Shown: positions 51,543-63,500 of the stretch, in pieces
Position numbering within the stretch: position 1 is the first letter of the stretch
Layout of the letters: every line of letters starts with the position of its first letter
Origin: Phycisphaera sp.
GTDB taxonomy: Bacteria > Planctomycetota > Phycisphaerae > Phycisphaerales > Zrk34
NCBI GenBank assembly: GCA_016125285.1
Contig: WGMA01000049.1
Coordinates: 46,719-110,718 of the forward strand
DNA length: 64,000 nt
Direction: 5' to 3'
Position numbers and translations under genes: made by a program
The notes under the pieces: model-generated
Told to the model about the DNA's origin: nothing
The model's input: only the letters and a program-made list of their open reading frames with translations
The model's database searches: none

Positions 51543-54500
51543 TCACATCGACAGCATCAGCAGGATGACCTGCAGCTGGTTGGCGGTCATGCCCTCGGGC
51601 AGGACCTTCTTGAGGATCTTGTCCTTCGCTTCGCTTATCTTCGCCGCCGACGCGTTGAGTCCGTCGAGCTGATCGAACACGGACTTGAGGTCCTTGAGCA
51701 TCTGGACGGTCTCGGCCTGGTTCGGATCGGTCTTCAGATAGATCACGAACTTGACCGGGTCGAACGTCGCGTTGTTGGTCGACGCGGCGAACGCCTTGAA
51801 CGAGCCGGCCATCAGCTCGGCGGGCTTGTCGCCCTTGAGGCTGTCGGGCACGGCGATGCCGAGCTCGGCGAGGATCGCCTCGACGGAGCCGGGCTCGGCC
51901 GTGCCGCCCGATGCGCCGCCGCCGCCGCTGCCGATGACCTGCGCGACGTTGAGCGTCTCACCGCCGACGGCCTCGTCGGTCGTGACGGTGTTGCCGTTGT
52001 CGTTGAGCCCGCCGTTGAAGTGAAGGCCGTTCGTGGTGGTCGTGAAGGTGGTGTCCGTCTGAACGTCGACCATGTCGTTGAACGTGGCCATGTTGGCGGT
52101 GATCATGCCGGTGTTGATGACGGTGGTGCCGTCGGCATTGGTGGTGAGATTGTTGATGTTCATCACGTCGCCGGCGAAGGTCGTGGTGCCGTTGTTCATC
52201 GAGTTGACGGTCAGGCTGAGGTTGCCGTTGCCGGCGCCGGTCACGGTTCTGCCGAAGGTGATGTTCGTGCCCGTCATCGTCACGGAGTTGGTGATCGTCA
52301 GCGGCGTGTTGAAGACCTGATCGGCGACGGTGGTGATGTTCCCGCCGACGGCCGTCCGGCCGTTGCCGCCGGTGGTGACGGTGAGGTTGCCCAGCGCCTG
52401 CTGGGACCCGACCGCCTGGCTGAACAGCACGTTGCCGCCGCCGGACGAGCCGACGGACAGGTTGAAGTTGCCGCCGCCGCCGGAGTCGACCGGCCCGCCG
52501 AAGCTGACGTTGCCGATGCCGGACTCCATGATCGCCAGGTCGTTGGTGAGGCTCGCGGCGGAGTTGAAATCGCCCGACGAGCCGTTGAGGTTGATGATCA
52601 TGCCACCCAGATAGGTGACGCCGCCGTTGGTGTTGGTCTCGAGGTGGCCGAGCGGCCGGTCGATGTTGAGGCCCGTGCCGCCGACCGCGTCGTCGAGGCC
52701 GAGGCCGATGGTGCCGTCAAAGTACACGTCGCCGCCGTTGGTGTTGACGATGAGGCTGCGGGGGGTGCTGTCGGCGTTGATCCGGCCGAGGAACTGGACG
52801 TCGCCACCGGGTCCGACCTCGTTGATGACCATGTTGTGTTCGAGGAACAGATCGCCGTCCATGATGACCGAACTGCCGCCGTTGCCGCGGATCGTTGACA
52901 AGGTCGAGTAGATCAGCGGAGCCTCAACTTCGAAGTGCGACAGCTCCTGCCCCGTTGAGCCGACGAGGTTTCCGGCGAGTGTCACGTTGTTGTAGGCGAA
53001 GACGTACAGCTGCGGCAGCCCCGTGCCGCGGACGTCGCCATTGATCTCGACGATTTCGCCTCCGAGATCCACGTCGTCGGTCAGCATGACGGCGCCGTTG
53101 AGATAGATATTGCCGTTAAGACCGTCTGTCGAGCCGTTGCCTCCGTAAGCCGCGAGCTCGTCGTTGAGGATGATGGTGTTGCCGGACGACTCGGTGAGCG
53201 TGATGTTGCCGGAGTTACCGCCGGTTGCCGAGCCGTTGCCGCCGCCGGCGTTGACGTAGCCGACCGAGACCGTGCCGCCGGTGATGCTGACGTTTGCGCC
53301 GTTGCCGCCGTTGGTGATGGCGTTGCCGCCCTTGGTGTACAGCACGTTGGTCACCGTGGCGGTGCCGCCGGCGTTGACGGTGAAGGCGCCGCCCGCGCTG
53401 CCGTTGCTGCCGTTATTGCCGCCGACCGTGTACACCTCGGCGCCGAACAGCACGTCGTTCGCGGCCTGGATGTCGACGAGGCCGCCCACGCCGCCGTTCG
53501 ATCCGCTCACGCCGCGACCGCCGACGGTGTACACCTCCGCCCCGATGAGCACGCTGCCTGCGGTGGAGGTCGCCATCAGGTGTCCGCCGAGACCACCGTT
53601 GCCGCCACCCGACGCCGAGTCGCCGCCCACCGTGTACACCGCGCGGCCGATGTGGATGTCGCCGCCGGCCGTGATGTCGACGTTGCCGCCGGCCTGCCCT
53701 GTGAGGCCGTCGCCGCCGACGGAGTAGATGTCGCGTCCGATGTCGACCGTGCTGTTGGACATGATCGTGATCGCGCCGCCGGCGCCGCCGTTGGTGCTGC
53801 TCGGCGTGCTCGAATTCGCGCCCACCGAGAACAGGTCGCGGCCGACGAACACCGAGTTGCCGCTCAGCGCGATCGCACCACCGGCGCCGGGGTTTGGTGC
53901 GGATGACGTCGCCGTGAACACGTCCTGGCCGATGATCAGGTCATTGATCGCCAGGCCGGTGAAGTCAAAGCCCGCGCCCACGACGTTCACGCCGATGTTC
54001 AGGTCGTTGAAGGAGTCGAACGTCGCGCTGCCGCCCAGCTGGACGTTGGTGCTGATGTTCAGGTTGCCGGCCGACGTGTCCAGGTAGTTACTGGCGCCGG
54101 GGTTGAACGTGAACATCGGCGTGGTGATGTCGAGCGAACGGAGGCTCACGCCGTTGTTGAGCGTCACACCGGTGAACCCGTTGAGCGTCAGGAAGGTGTT
54201 GGCGATGAGGCTGGAGTCCGTGATCGACACGTCGGCGTTGCCGGACATGATCGTGTAGTTGAGATCCGCGATGCCGTTGCCGAACTGAAGGGCGGCGGGC
54301 AGCGTCGCGTCGGTGACCGCGCCGCCCTGCAGGATCTGGAAGATGCTCGGCGACGTCATGCCGGCGGCGGTGTTCGTGATGGTTGGCGCGTTGGTCGCGA
54401 GGTCGACGATGGCCGAGCCGCCACCATTGCCCGCGCGGAGGATGATCACGCCGCCGCGGAGCGCGGTGCCCGTGCCGAAGTCGATGTCGCCGTTGCCGTC

Positions 54501-57500
54501 GCCGTCGTTGTCCGACCGCAGGTCGATCGTCGGGCTGTTGACCGTCACGCCGTTGTCGACGAGCGTCTGGCCGGTCGACGTGACGGTGATCGACGAGCCG
54601 GCGCCCGGGGCCAGGAGGTTCGCCTGCAGCGTCGTGTCGAGGGCCGAGTCGATCGAGATCATGCCGCTGCCGCCCGCGCTGATGGTGGACATCACGTTCG
54701 TGTTGGCGGCTGAGTCGATCGTGATCGATCCCAGCGATCCCGCGGTGCTGATCGTGCTGTTGACGTCCACGTCGCCGCTCGTCGAGAAGACGTTGATCTG
54801 ACCGCCCGGCGAACCCGTCGTGCGGACCAGCGAGCCGACGTCGACGGTCGATCCGGTGATGTTGATCGTCGGCGTCGAGCCCGACATCGTGATCGCCCCG
54901 TTGACGAAGACCATGCCGTCGGCGGCGAGTTCAACGAAGCCGCTCGACGCCGAGGAGTTGATCACGTCGTTCACGGTGATCGACCCGCCGGTCCCGGTCG
55001 ACGCGAAGAACGTCGTGCCGTTGCCGGCGAGGTTGATCGGATTGTCGATCGTCAGCGAGCCGCCGGAGTCGATCACGACGTTCGAGCCGTTGCCGGTGAC
55101 GTCGAGCACGGGCATGACGCTGAAGCCGTTGAGCTGCATGTCGCCGGTCGAGCGGAGGCTGACGGTCGAGCCGGCGCCCGAGGCGATGATCTCGTCGTTG
55201 ACGATCAGCTGGTTTGCCGAGTTGATGTCGATCGTCGTGCCGCCCGCGCTGGACATGATCGGCGCGGCGAAGGTGATGTTGCCCGTGCCGGACGTCGCGT
55301 TGAACACCGCGTTCGTGCCGGTGATCGTCGCCGGCTGATTGAGCTGCAGGTCGTCGCCGGCGTTGAGGTTCACCGTCACGTTGTTCGCCAGCACGTCGAT
55401 CGTCGCGTTGATGATCAGGTCCGTGCCGGGATCGGACGTGATGTTGATCGTCTGGCCCGGCGTGTTGAGCATCTGCGGGATGGTGATCGTGGTGTCCGCG
55501 GCCATGCCGGTGAAGATGCTGCCGGAGACGCCGGACAGGTCGACGGCGCCCGTCGCATCGACGGTGATCGGGTTGGCCATCGTGCCCAGGTCGCCCGCGG
55601 TGCTGATCGTGATGTTGTTGCCCTGCAGGTCGGTGTTGCCGTCGCTATCCAAGATGTCGCTGCCTGCGGTGAGGGTGATGTCGCCCGTACCGGCGTTGAG
55701 GTTGAGGCCAACCAACCCGTCCAGCTCCGAGATGAATTGCGATCCGTTGTTGGCGCTGGTGTCAACGGCCAGGTCGTTCACGTTGGTCTGGATCGGATTG
55801 GCCATCGTGCCGAAGTCTGACGAGGTGAGGATGAGGTGGGCGGCAAAGGCAGAGATATCGGTCGCGCCGTCTGTATCGAAGATGTCGCCGTTGACGACCA
55901 GATCGATGAGGCCGTTGCCGGCACGCATGTAGAGGGCGTTCAGCGGCACGCTGTTCTGCATGTACTGATTGCCGTTTGACGCGAGCGTGTTGGTCGTCAG
56001 GCTATCGACCTCGGTGTTAAACCGCTGGGACATATCGCCGATGCCATCGGCCGCGGTGATGCTTGCCGAGGTCGCGAAGATGCTCGTACCCGTCGTGGTC
56101 TGGGTCACGCTGCCAGCCCCGTCGAACCCGGCGTTGATACCCACGGTGACCGACCCGCTCATGATCACCGGCCAGATCACGCCGCCATCGAACGTGATGT
56201 CGTTCGCGGACGCCAGGCTCAAGGTCGGGTTGTTCGTCGGGTTCACGTCGACCGTTGAGTACAGCGTCAGACTGCCGCTGCCTTCGGTGTCGAGCTGCAG
56301 GCTGTTTTCGGTGTAAACGTCGCCCGTGACGTCCAGGTCGCCGAAGGCCACGATGTACGAGAACGACCCGCTGCCGATCATTTCCAACGCGTACGGCGTG
56401 TCGGTGACGGTCTGACGCAACTCGAGCGAGCCCGTATTGTCAAGGTTGATGTGCCCGGGTCCGGTCTGCTTGATCTGAAGCGTGTTGACGTTGGTGCTGA
56501 ACGACCCGCCGTCGCCGTCGTCGAGGTCGCCGCCGGTGTACACGATCAGGTCGTTCGCGGTAAACGCCGTCGACGCGCCGTAGACGTTGCCATCGGCCTT
56601 GAGCCAGATCAGGCTGGTCGAGTTGTCGCCGGTCATCTGGACGCGGTCTAGGCTGCTCGTGTTGTAAACGAACTGATCGCCCGATCCGCTGTTGAAGGTT
56701 GAGTCGGTAGTCAGGTCGTTGACGTCGACAATCAAGAACTCGGCGCTCTCGAGTAGGGCGGTTCGTTGCCCGATGGCGTCGCCGCTGAGGTTGCCCGAGG
56801 AGTCGATGATCAGCGAGTCAGCCACGATCGATGTGGTGACCTGATCGAGTTGCATGACGTTGCCACCGTCGCCGTCGAACGCGTTGTCGTTCTCCGTGTT
56901 CGAGGTGAGGGTCACCGTGTGCGACCCGCCGCCCATCGTGACGACCTGCGCGCCGGTGCCGAACACGATGTCGTCGCCGGCCGAGAACGCCAGCGTGCGG
57001 TCCAACTCGTTGAAGAGCGTGACATCGGCGTTGATCGTCACGTCGTCGCCTGCCACGCCGCTGTTGCCGTTCGCGGTGAAGGACGACGTGTCGCCTACGT
57101 TCACCGCGCTGTCGATCGTCAGCGGGCTCGATGCGCTGATCTCCACGCCGCCGGTGGTGTCGATCGCGATGCTGTCGTCCTCCATGTCTGCGAGCGTCAG
57201 GGCGCCGGTGTTGGCGACGCGGATGACGCCCCCGGCGGCGTCGCTCGCGTCGAGGTACGTCAACTGCGTGGCGAGCGGATTGACCGTGCCCGCGCCGCCG
57301 CTGGTATGCAGCAGTAGCCCGGAGCCGGCGATCGCGCCCTCGTCGATGCCGCCGTTGACATCGAGGTAGACGTTGTGGCCCGCCCCCGCGTCGATGTCGA
57401 CGGCCTGAAGCGATCCGTCCTGCGAGACCTCCACGTCGCCGTTGGCCGTGATGTAGAGTTCGTTGACCGTGGTCAGGAAGGGGTCGCCATTGCCGACCGC

Positions 57501-60500
57501 GCCGGTGGCGTCGAGGGAGAAGACGGCGTTGGAGTAGGCCGTGCCGGCGGTCACGTCGCCCGCGACGGTCACGAACGCGCTGCCGCTGGCGGTGAAGCTC
57601 GGCGAGCTCAGGCTGCTGTTCGCCTTAACGTATTGATCGATCGTGCTGATCGTCGTCAGGTTGGGGGCCGTGAACTCGAACGGCATCGACATGCTGCCGA
57701 TCGTGCCGCCGACATTCAGGCCCAGCGTGTCGACCGTGACCGAATCGCCGGCCCCGGTCTGGGTCAGATCGCCGCTGCCACTGTTGCCGGTGACGAGATA
57801 GACGGTGTGCGAACCGCCGCCAAGCCCATTGATCGTGCCTCCGTCAAAGACCATGCCGCCGCCGGCGCCCAGGTTCAGCGTAACATTTGATCCCGAGTTC
57901 AGATCGATGTCGCCGTTGATCGTGAGGTCAAACACGCCCGCTCCACCAGAATCGATCACCGACGAGCCCGAACTCAGGTCGACGTTGCTGTTGATGATCA
58001 ACGCCTGGTCCGTCGAGATCGTGACGTCCGCGGCCGAGATCGACGTGCCGTCGGAGTTCAGGTCGTCGATCGTCAGCGTGCCGGCTCCGGAGTTGGCGAC
58101 AAACACGTAGCCCAGCGTTGCGAAGTCCATGCCCGAGACCTGCGTCTGAAGGCCCGAGCCGTTGCCGATGTTGCCGGCGGTGGTGGCCACAAAGCTGGCG
58201 GCGGTTACGTCGACGGCGCCGTCGCTGTCACCGATAGTGGCGTTGCCGAAGTTCAGGGCGGTGAGGTAGATCGAGCCAAGCACACTGGCGTTGAGGTTCA
58301 ACGCCGTGACCGAACTCTGCAGGTCAATGAACTGGTCTGCGCCACCCGACGCCGAGGTGTCGATGGTCAGGTCGTTGGCCTGCACGCCGATGGGGTTGGC
58401 CATCGTGCCGAACGCCGATCCGGGCGTGATGACGGAGATCGAGACCACGTTGCCGCTGAAGTCGACCGCCGCGTCGGTGTCGACAACAGGCCCCGCGAAG
58501 CTGAGGGATAGGTTGTTCGCGCCACCCGCCGCGCCGATCTCGACGGCGTTGATAGAGCTGGCGTTGTCCAGGAAGACCGCCCCGGCGTTGGTCAGAACGA
58601 GCAGGTCGTTGGTGATGTTGGTCTGAAGCGACGCGCCGAACGAACCGACGTTGCCGTTCGAGAAGATGTCGAGATCGGCGATCGAGTTGATCACCACGGA
58701 CGGGCCGGCCTGCGTGATCGCGCCGTCGTCCATCGTGTTGTCGGTGTCGGTGTTGAGTGAGACGGAGTGCCCGCCGGCGCCGGCGCTGTCGATCAGGCCG
58801 ATGGCGCCGAACTGGATGTCGCCGGTCGCGAAGAAGTCGGCGGTGAGCGAGGTCCCGCTGATGGTCAGGCTGTTGTTGAGGATCAGGTCGTGCCCGGCGC
58901 CGGTGGCCCGGAACGTGCCGTCGCCGGAGATCAGCGCAGCGCTGGCGAGCGTGAAGTCGTTGTCGACGGTGATGGTGGTGGGGCTTCCCGCCGCGAGGTT
59001 ACGCAGCGCCACGCCGTTCGAGTTGAGGTCGGTGAGCATGAACGGGCCGGGCGCCGACACCGAGATGTTGACGGGGTTGGTGTTGCCGGTGTTCTCCAGA
59101 TCGAGCATCGACGTGGCCACGTCGAGGGGGTTGACCGTGCCGATGCCGTTGGTCGTGGTGAGGCGGACCTGCCCGCCCTGGATCAGATCGGTGCCGCCGT
59201 TGTTGGGCACGACGCCGCCGAACGACGCGACGACATGGCCCGAGGTCCCCGCGTCGAGCTGCAGCGCGGTCAGGCCGCCGAGCACGTTGATGAAGATGTC
59301 CTGGCCGTCGTCGACGGTAACGTCGACCGACGGAAAGACGTTCGCCTTCAGGGCCTGGCTCATGGATCCGACGCCGAGCGGCGCGTCGATGGTAAGGCTG
59401 GACGCGGTGATGACCGTGCCGGTCGAGTTCTGGATGATCTGGCCATCGCCGCCGGAGAAGTCGCCATCGGCGGTCAGCGACACGCTGTGCTGTCCGCCGC
59501 CCGTGCCGAGGATCGCGCCGCCGGCGTTGAATACGAAGTCGTCGCCGGAGACAAAGTCCACCGACCGACCCGTCGCGGAGTTGACCTGGAACGTGCTGTT
59601 GAAGGTGATGTCATCGACGCCGGCGCTGCCGCCGCTCTCCACGTAAACGTTGCCGGTGACGACCGCGATGTTGCCGAACGTGATCGGGCTGGCCGTCGTG
59701 AGCGTCAGATCGCCCATGACGTTGAGGCCCGTGCCGTCGTCGCTGCGGATGTCTTTGATGTGCAGTGCGCCGGTGTTCTGGACGATCGCGTTGCCGCTGG
59801 TGGTGTAGAGCTCGAGGTTCGTCACCGCCAGGTTGAGCGTGTGCGTGGCGCCGACGGTCGAGCCCTGCAGGATCGCGTCGCCCGCGGTCACGTCGGCGCC
59901 GCCGTCGATGTCCTCGATGGCGTTGCTGGAGATCAGCGCCACCAGGCCGGTCCCGGCGTCAAGCATCAGCGAGTCGATCGGCTTCGCGTCGCTGATCACG
60001 ATCTCGTCGTCGCCGGTCGAGGTGACCGACAGGTTTCGGGAGGAGACCTCGATGCCGCTGCTGGGCGACGTGCCGAAGTTCTGGCCGACGTTCACGAGGA
60101 TGCCGCCGCCGACGCCGTTGGTCTCGAGGTCTTCGCCGCCGGTGTCGCCGCCGTCGATGACCGAGCCGCTGGTGCCGATGTTGATCGCGCTGGCCGAGGC
60201 CGCGTCGGCGATGATGCGACCGATGGTGATGTCGCCGACGGCGCTGAGCTGGACGGTGCCCGTTCCGGCGTCGATGAACGCGCCGTCGGCCATGTCGATG
60301 ACCGTGGGCGTCATGCCGTTCTCGAAGTCCGCGGCGACCACGATCGCGCCGCCCACCGAAATCACGTCCGCGTTGGCGTTGAGGAACACGTCCTCGTCGG
60401 CCCACAGGTTGATGTTGCCGCCGTTGCTGTGGACGTTGTTGTCGACCACGAGGTCCGTCGCGCCGCCGACCATCATGTCGTCGCGGCTCCACAGGCGGAT

Positions 60501-63500
60501 GTTGCCGCCGTTGGTGGTCACGCCGCTTCCGCCCGTCGTCACGTTGATCAGCCCGCTCCGGCCGGACGTCGTCTCGATGTGCATCGGCAGGCCGGCGCCG
60601 TTCTGCGCGGCCTGCTTGATGTACAGGTCGCCGTCGGTGCTGATGCCGACCGCGTTGCCGCCGGTGTTGATCAGGTCGAGCGTGCCGCCGTTGATCCGGA
60701 TCGGCATCGCGATCGTGCCGAAGCCGCCGTCGGTGCGGACGACCGTCGTGCCGTTCGGCGCGTCGATGTTCGCGTTGGTCGAGTTGGCGTCGATCACGCC
60801 CGAGCCGCCGCCCGCCGACGTGGTGATCTGCACCGCCGCCGTGCTGGAGCTCATGGTCTGCAGGCGCCCGAGGCTGATCTGCCCGGCGGAGCTCAGCGCG
60901 ATCAGGCCGCCCGAATCGAAGACCGTTCCGTCCGCCATGTTGATCCCGCCGTCGAGGTCCGAGGGGCCGAACAGGCTGCTGTCCGCCGTGACGCTGATCG
61001 TCTGCGTCGACGTGGTCAGGTCGCCCGCCGCCGCGAAGTTCACGTTGCCCGACGCGTCGATCGTGATCCCGCCGGCGCCGGAGATCGTCAGCGGCTGGTT
61101 CACGTAGACGTCGACGTTGCTCTGAAGCGTGATGTTGCCGTTGGCCGCGACGGTGATCGGCGTGTCGATGGTGATGTCGCCGTTGCCCACCTGCGCCGTG
61201 AAACTGTCGAGGTTGAACGGACCGTTCTGCACCGTGATGCCCGTGTCGGCGAAGAGCCCGATGTTGAACGAGCTGACCGGCGGGCTGTCGAGCGTGATCG
61301 ATCCCGCGACGGTATGAATCGTGAAGTACATGCCGTCAGGCGTGCCGTCCAACCCGAACTGCGTGTCGTCGGGCAGGTTGGAGGTGGTCGTGACGATGTT
61401 GTTGTCGGTGATGTACTCGAAGCCCTGCGACGGGGCGCCGCCATCGTCGGGGTCGAGGAACAGCGGGGCGTTGGTCACCGCGTCGATGTCCGCCGTACCG
61501 CCGAGCACGTCGTTGCCGACGCGCAGCTGCGTGTAGTTCGCGATGATCGCCACGCCCGAGCCGCTCGTGCCGGTGCCGAACGCGATGGGCGACGAGTCGT
61601 TCCAGCCTGCTTTGAGGTAGACCTGGTCGGCGCCCTCGATGTCGCCGTCGACGTAGATGTCCTGGATCGCGTCGATGGTGACGTTGCCGCGGTTCGAGTA
61701 GATGCCCTCGATCGACGTGCCGCCGGTGGTGGACACGTCGATGACGCCGTTGCTCTCGTTCTCGAGTTCGTCGATCACCAGACCGTCGAACTCCTGGATG
61801 ACGAGGTTGCCGCCCGTCGTCGCGGCACGCAGGTTGTTGACGTTGATGTCGATCTCTTCGCCGGCGCCGGTGTCGCCGATGCCGGCCGACGCGTTGAACT
61901 GCACGCCGCCGTTGGGCACGTCCACGTCGGTGTTCGTGTCGCCGTTGTCGGTGATCATGCCCATGTGTGCGGTGACTCGGATCGCGAACGGGTCGGTCGA
62001 CGTGCTCTTCAGCGAACTGAGACGGACGTCGCCGTTGGCCTCAACGTTCACGAAGTCCGAGCCGCCGTCGATGATCGAACCGTCGGCCAGATCGATGTTG
62101 CTCGTGGTAAAGAATGGCACGCCGGCGTGGAGCTCGATGCCGAACGACGCCGCGGCGCTCGCCGCCGAGCCGAAGGTGACGCCTTCGAGGCCGTCGATGA
62201 AGATCTGATTGTTCGCGACGAGCGTGCCGTTGACGATGGCCTTCTGGTGCGAGAGCAGCTCGACGTTGGCGCCGCTGTCGGTGGCGCTGACGGTGCGACC
62301 GGCGTTGATGATCAGGTCGCCGCTCGACTCGAGAATGATGTTCGCGCCGCCGCCGCCGTTCCGGATGATGTCGGCGTCGATCGTCAGCATGCCGTCGTGG
62401 CGGACGATGTAGTCCGGTCCGCTGGTGCTCGGGCTGGAGTTGATCACCAGCGGGCTCTGCACGGTGTCGGTGTTCACCTGCCCCGCGACGCCGCTCGTGT
62501 TGATCGTGCCCGCGTTGATGTTCACCGGTGAAGTGCCCCGGCCCAGATTCATCGCGACGACCGTGAAGTTGTCGGCGATCCCGTCCAGCAAGCCGTCGCC
62601 GGCGTCGATCCCCAGCGCGTCGTCGTCGTAGACGTTGCCGCCCGAGGTCAGCACGATCTGGCTGCCCTGGCCGCGTCCGGCGGTGAGCGACAGGTCGAAC
62701 ACGTCGCCGGTGAAGTCGAAGAACTGATCGTGATGGACGGTGAACGCGGTGACGGCCGCCAGCGCGTTGACGTCGACCTCGATCGGGTCGCCGGCCGAGC
62801 CGATATCGCCCCCCGCGGCGACGAACTCGGCGCCCGACTCGGAACCGCCACGCGCCTGGACGTTCAGGCTCGCGCCGTTGCCGTCGATGATCGCGCCGCC
62901 CGCGGCGATCGAGATCGCGTCGTCGTCGAGGCTGTTCGAACCGATCGCCGCGATGGTCGCGTCGCCCGTCGCCATGATCTCCACGTGTCCGTCCGCGGTG
63001 ACCGACGACGAGGCCGCCATCGTGAAGTTGCCCGCGCCCTGATCGCCGGCGCTGATCTTAACGTCGTACGACGTGTCGGCGTACAGGCTCGCGCCGGCGC
63101 CGAGGATCACGTCCCTGCCGGAGTCGATGAAGATCGGCGTCTGCCCGCCGACGAACGCGTTGATGGTGATGTTGCCCGTGGCGCTCTCCGACTCCAGCGC
63201 GACCGTGGCCATGCTGCCGCCCATGAGGTTGCCGTTCGCGGTGATGCCGCTCGTCGCGTCGGTGTTGACGTGGATTGTGCCGGCGGTGATCGTCTCGAGG
63301 ATGACCTGGCCAGTCTCATTGCCGGGCTGAACCTCCAGCGGGTTGAAGCCCGAGATATCCACTTCCGCCGAGGACCCGCCGGTAGCCAGGTTGAGCTCGC
63401 TGCCAGCGCCCATCGTGAAGTTCGCGGAGCCCGCGTCGCGATCACTGGGCACCACGCCCATCCGCTGCCCGGCGTTGAACACCGCGTAGAAGCCGCCGTC

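Noticed and set aside
58767..62531. 1,254-codon open frame on the plus strand opposite the giant adhesin
   Set aside because: Composition (V/D/R/A-rich, no domain pattern) is that expected antisense to a G/D/N/T-rich coding sequence.
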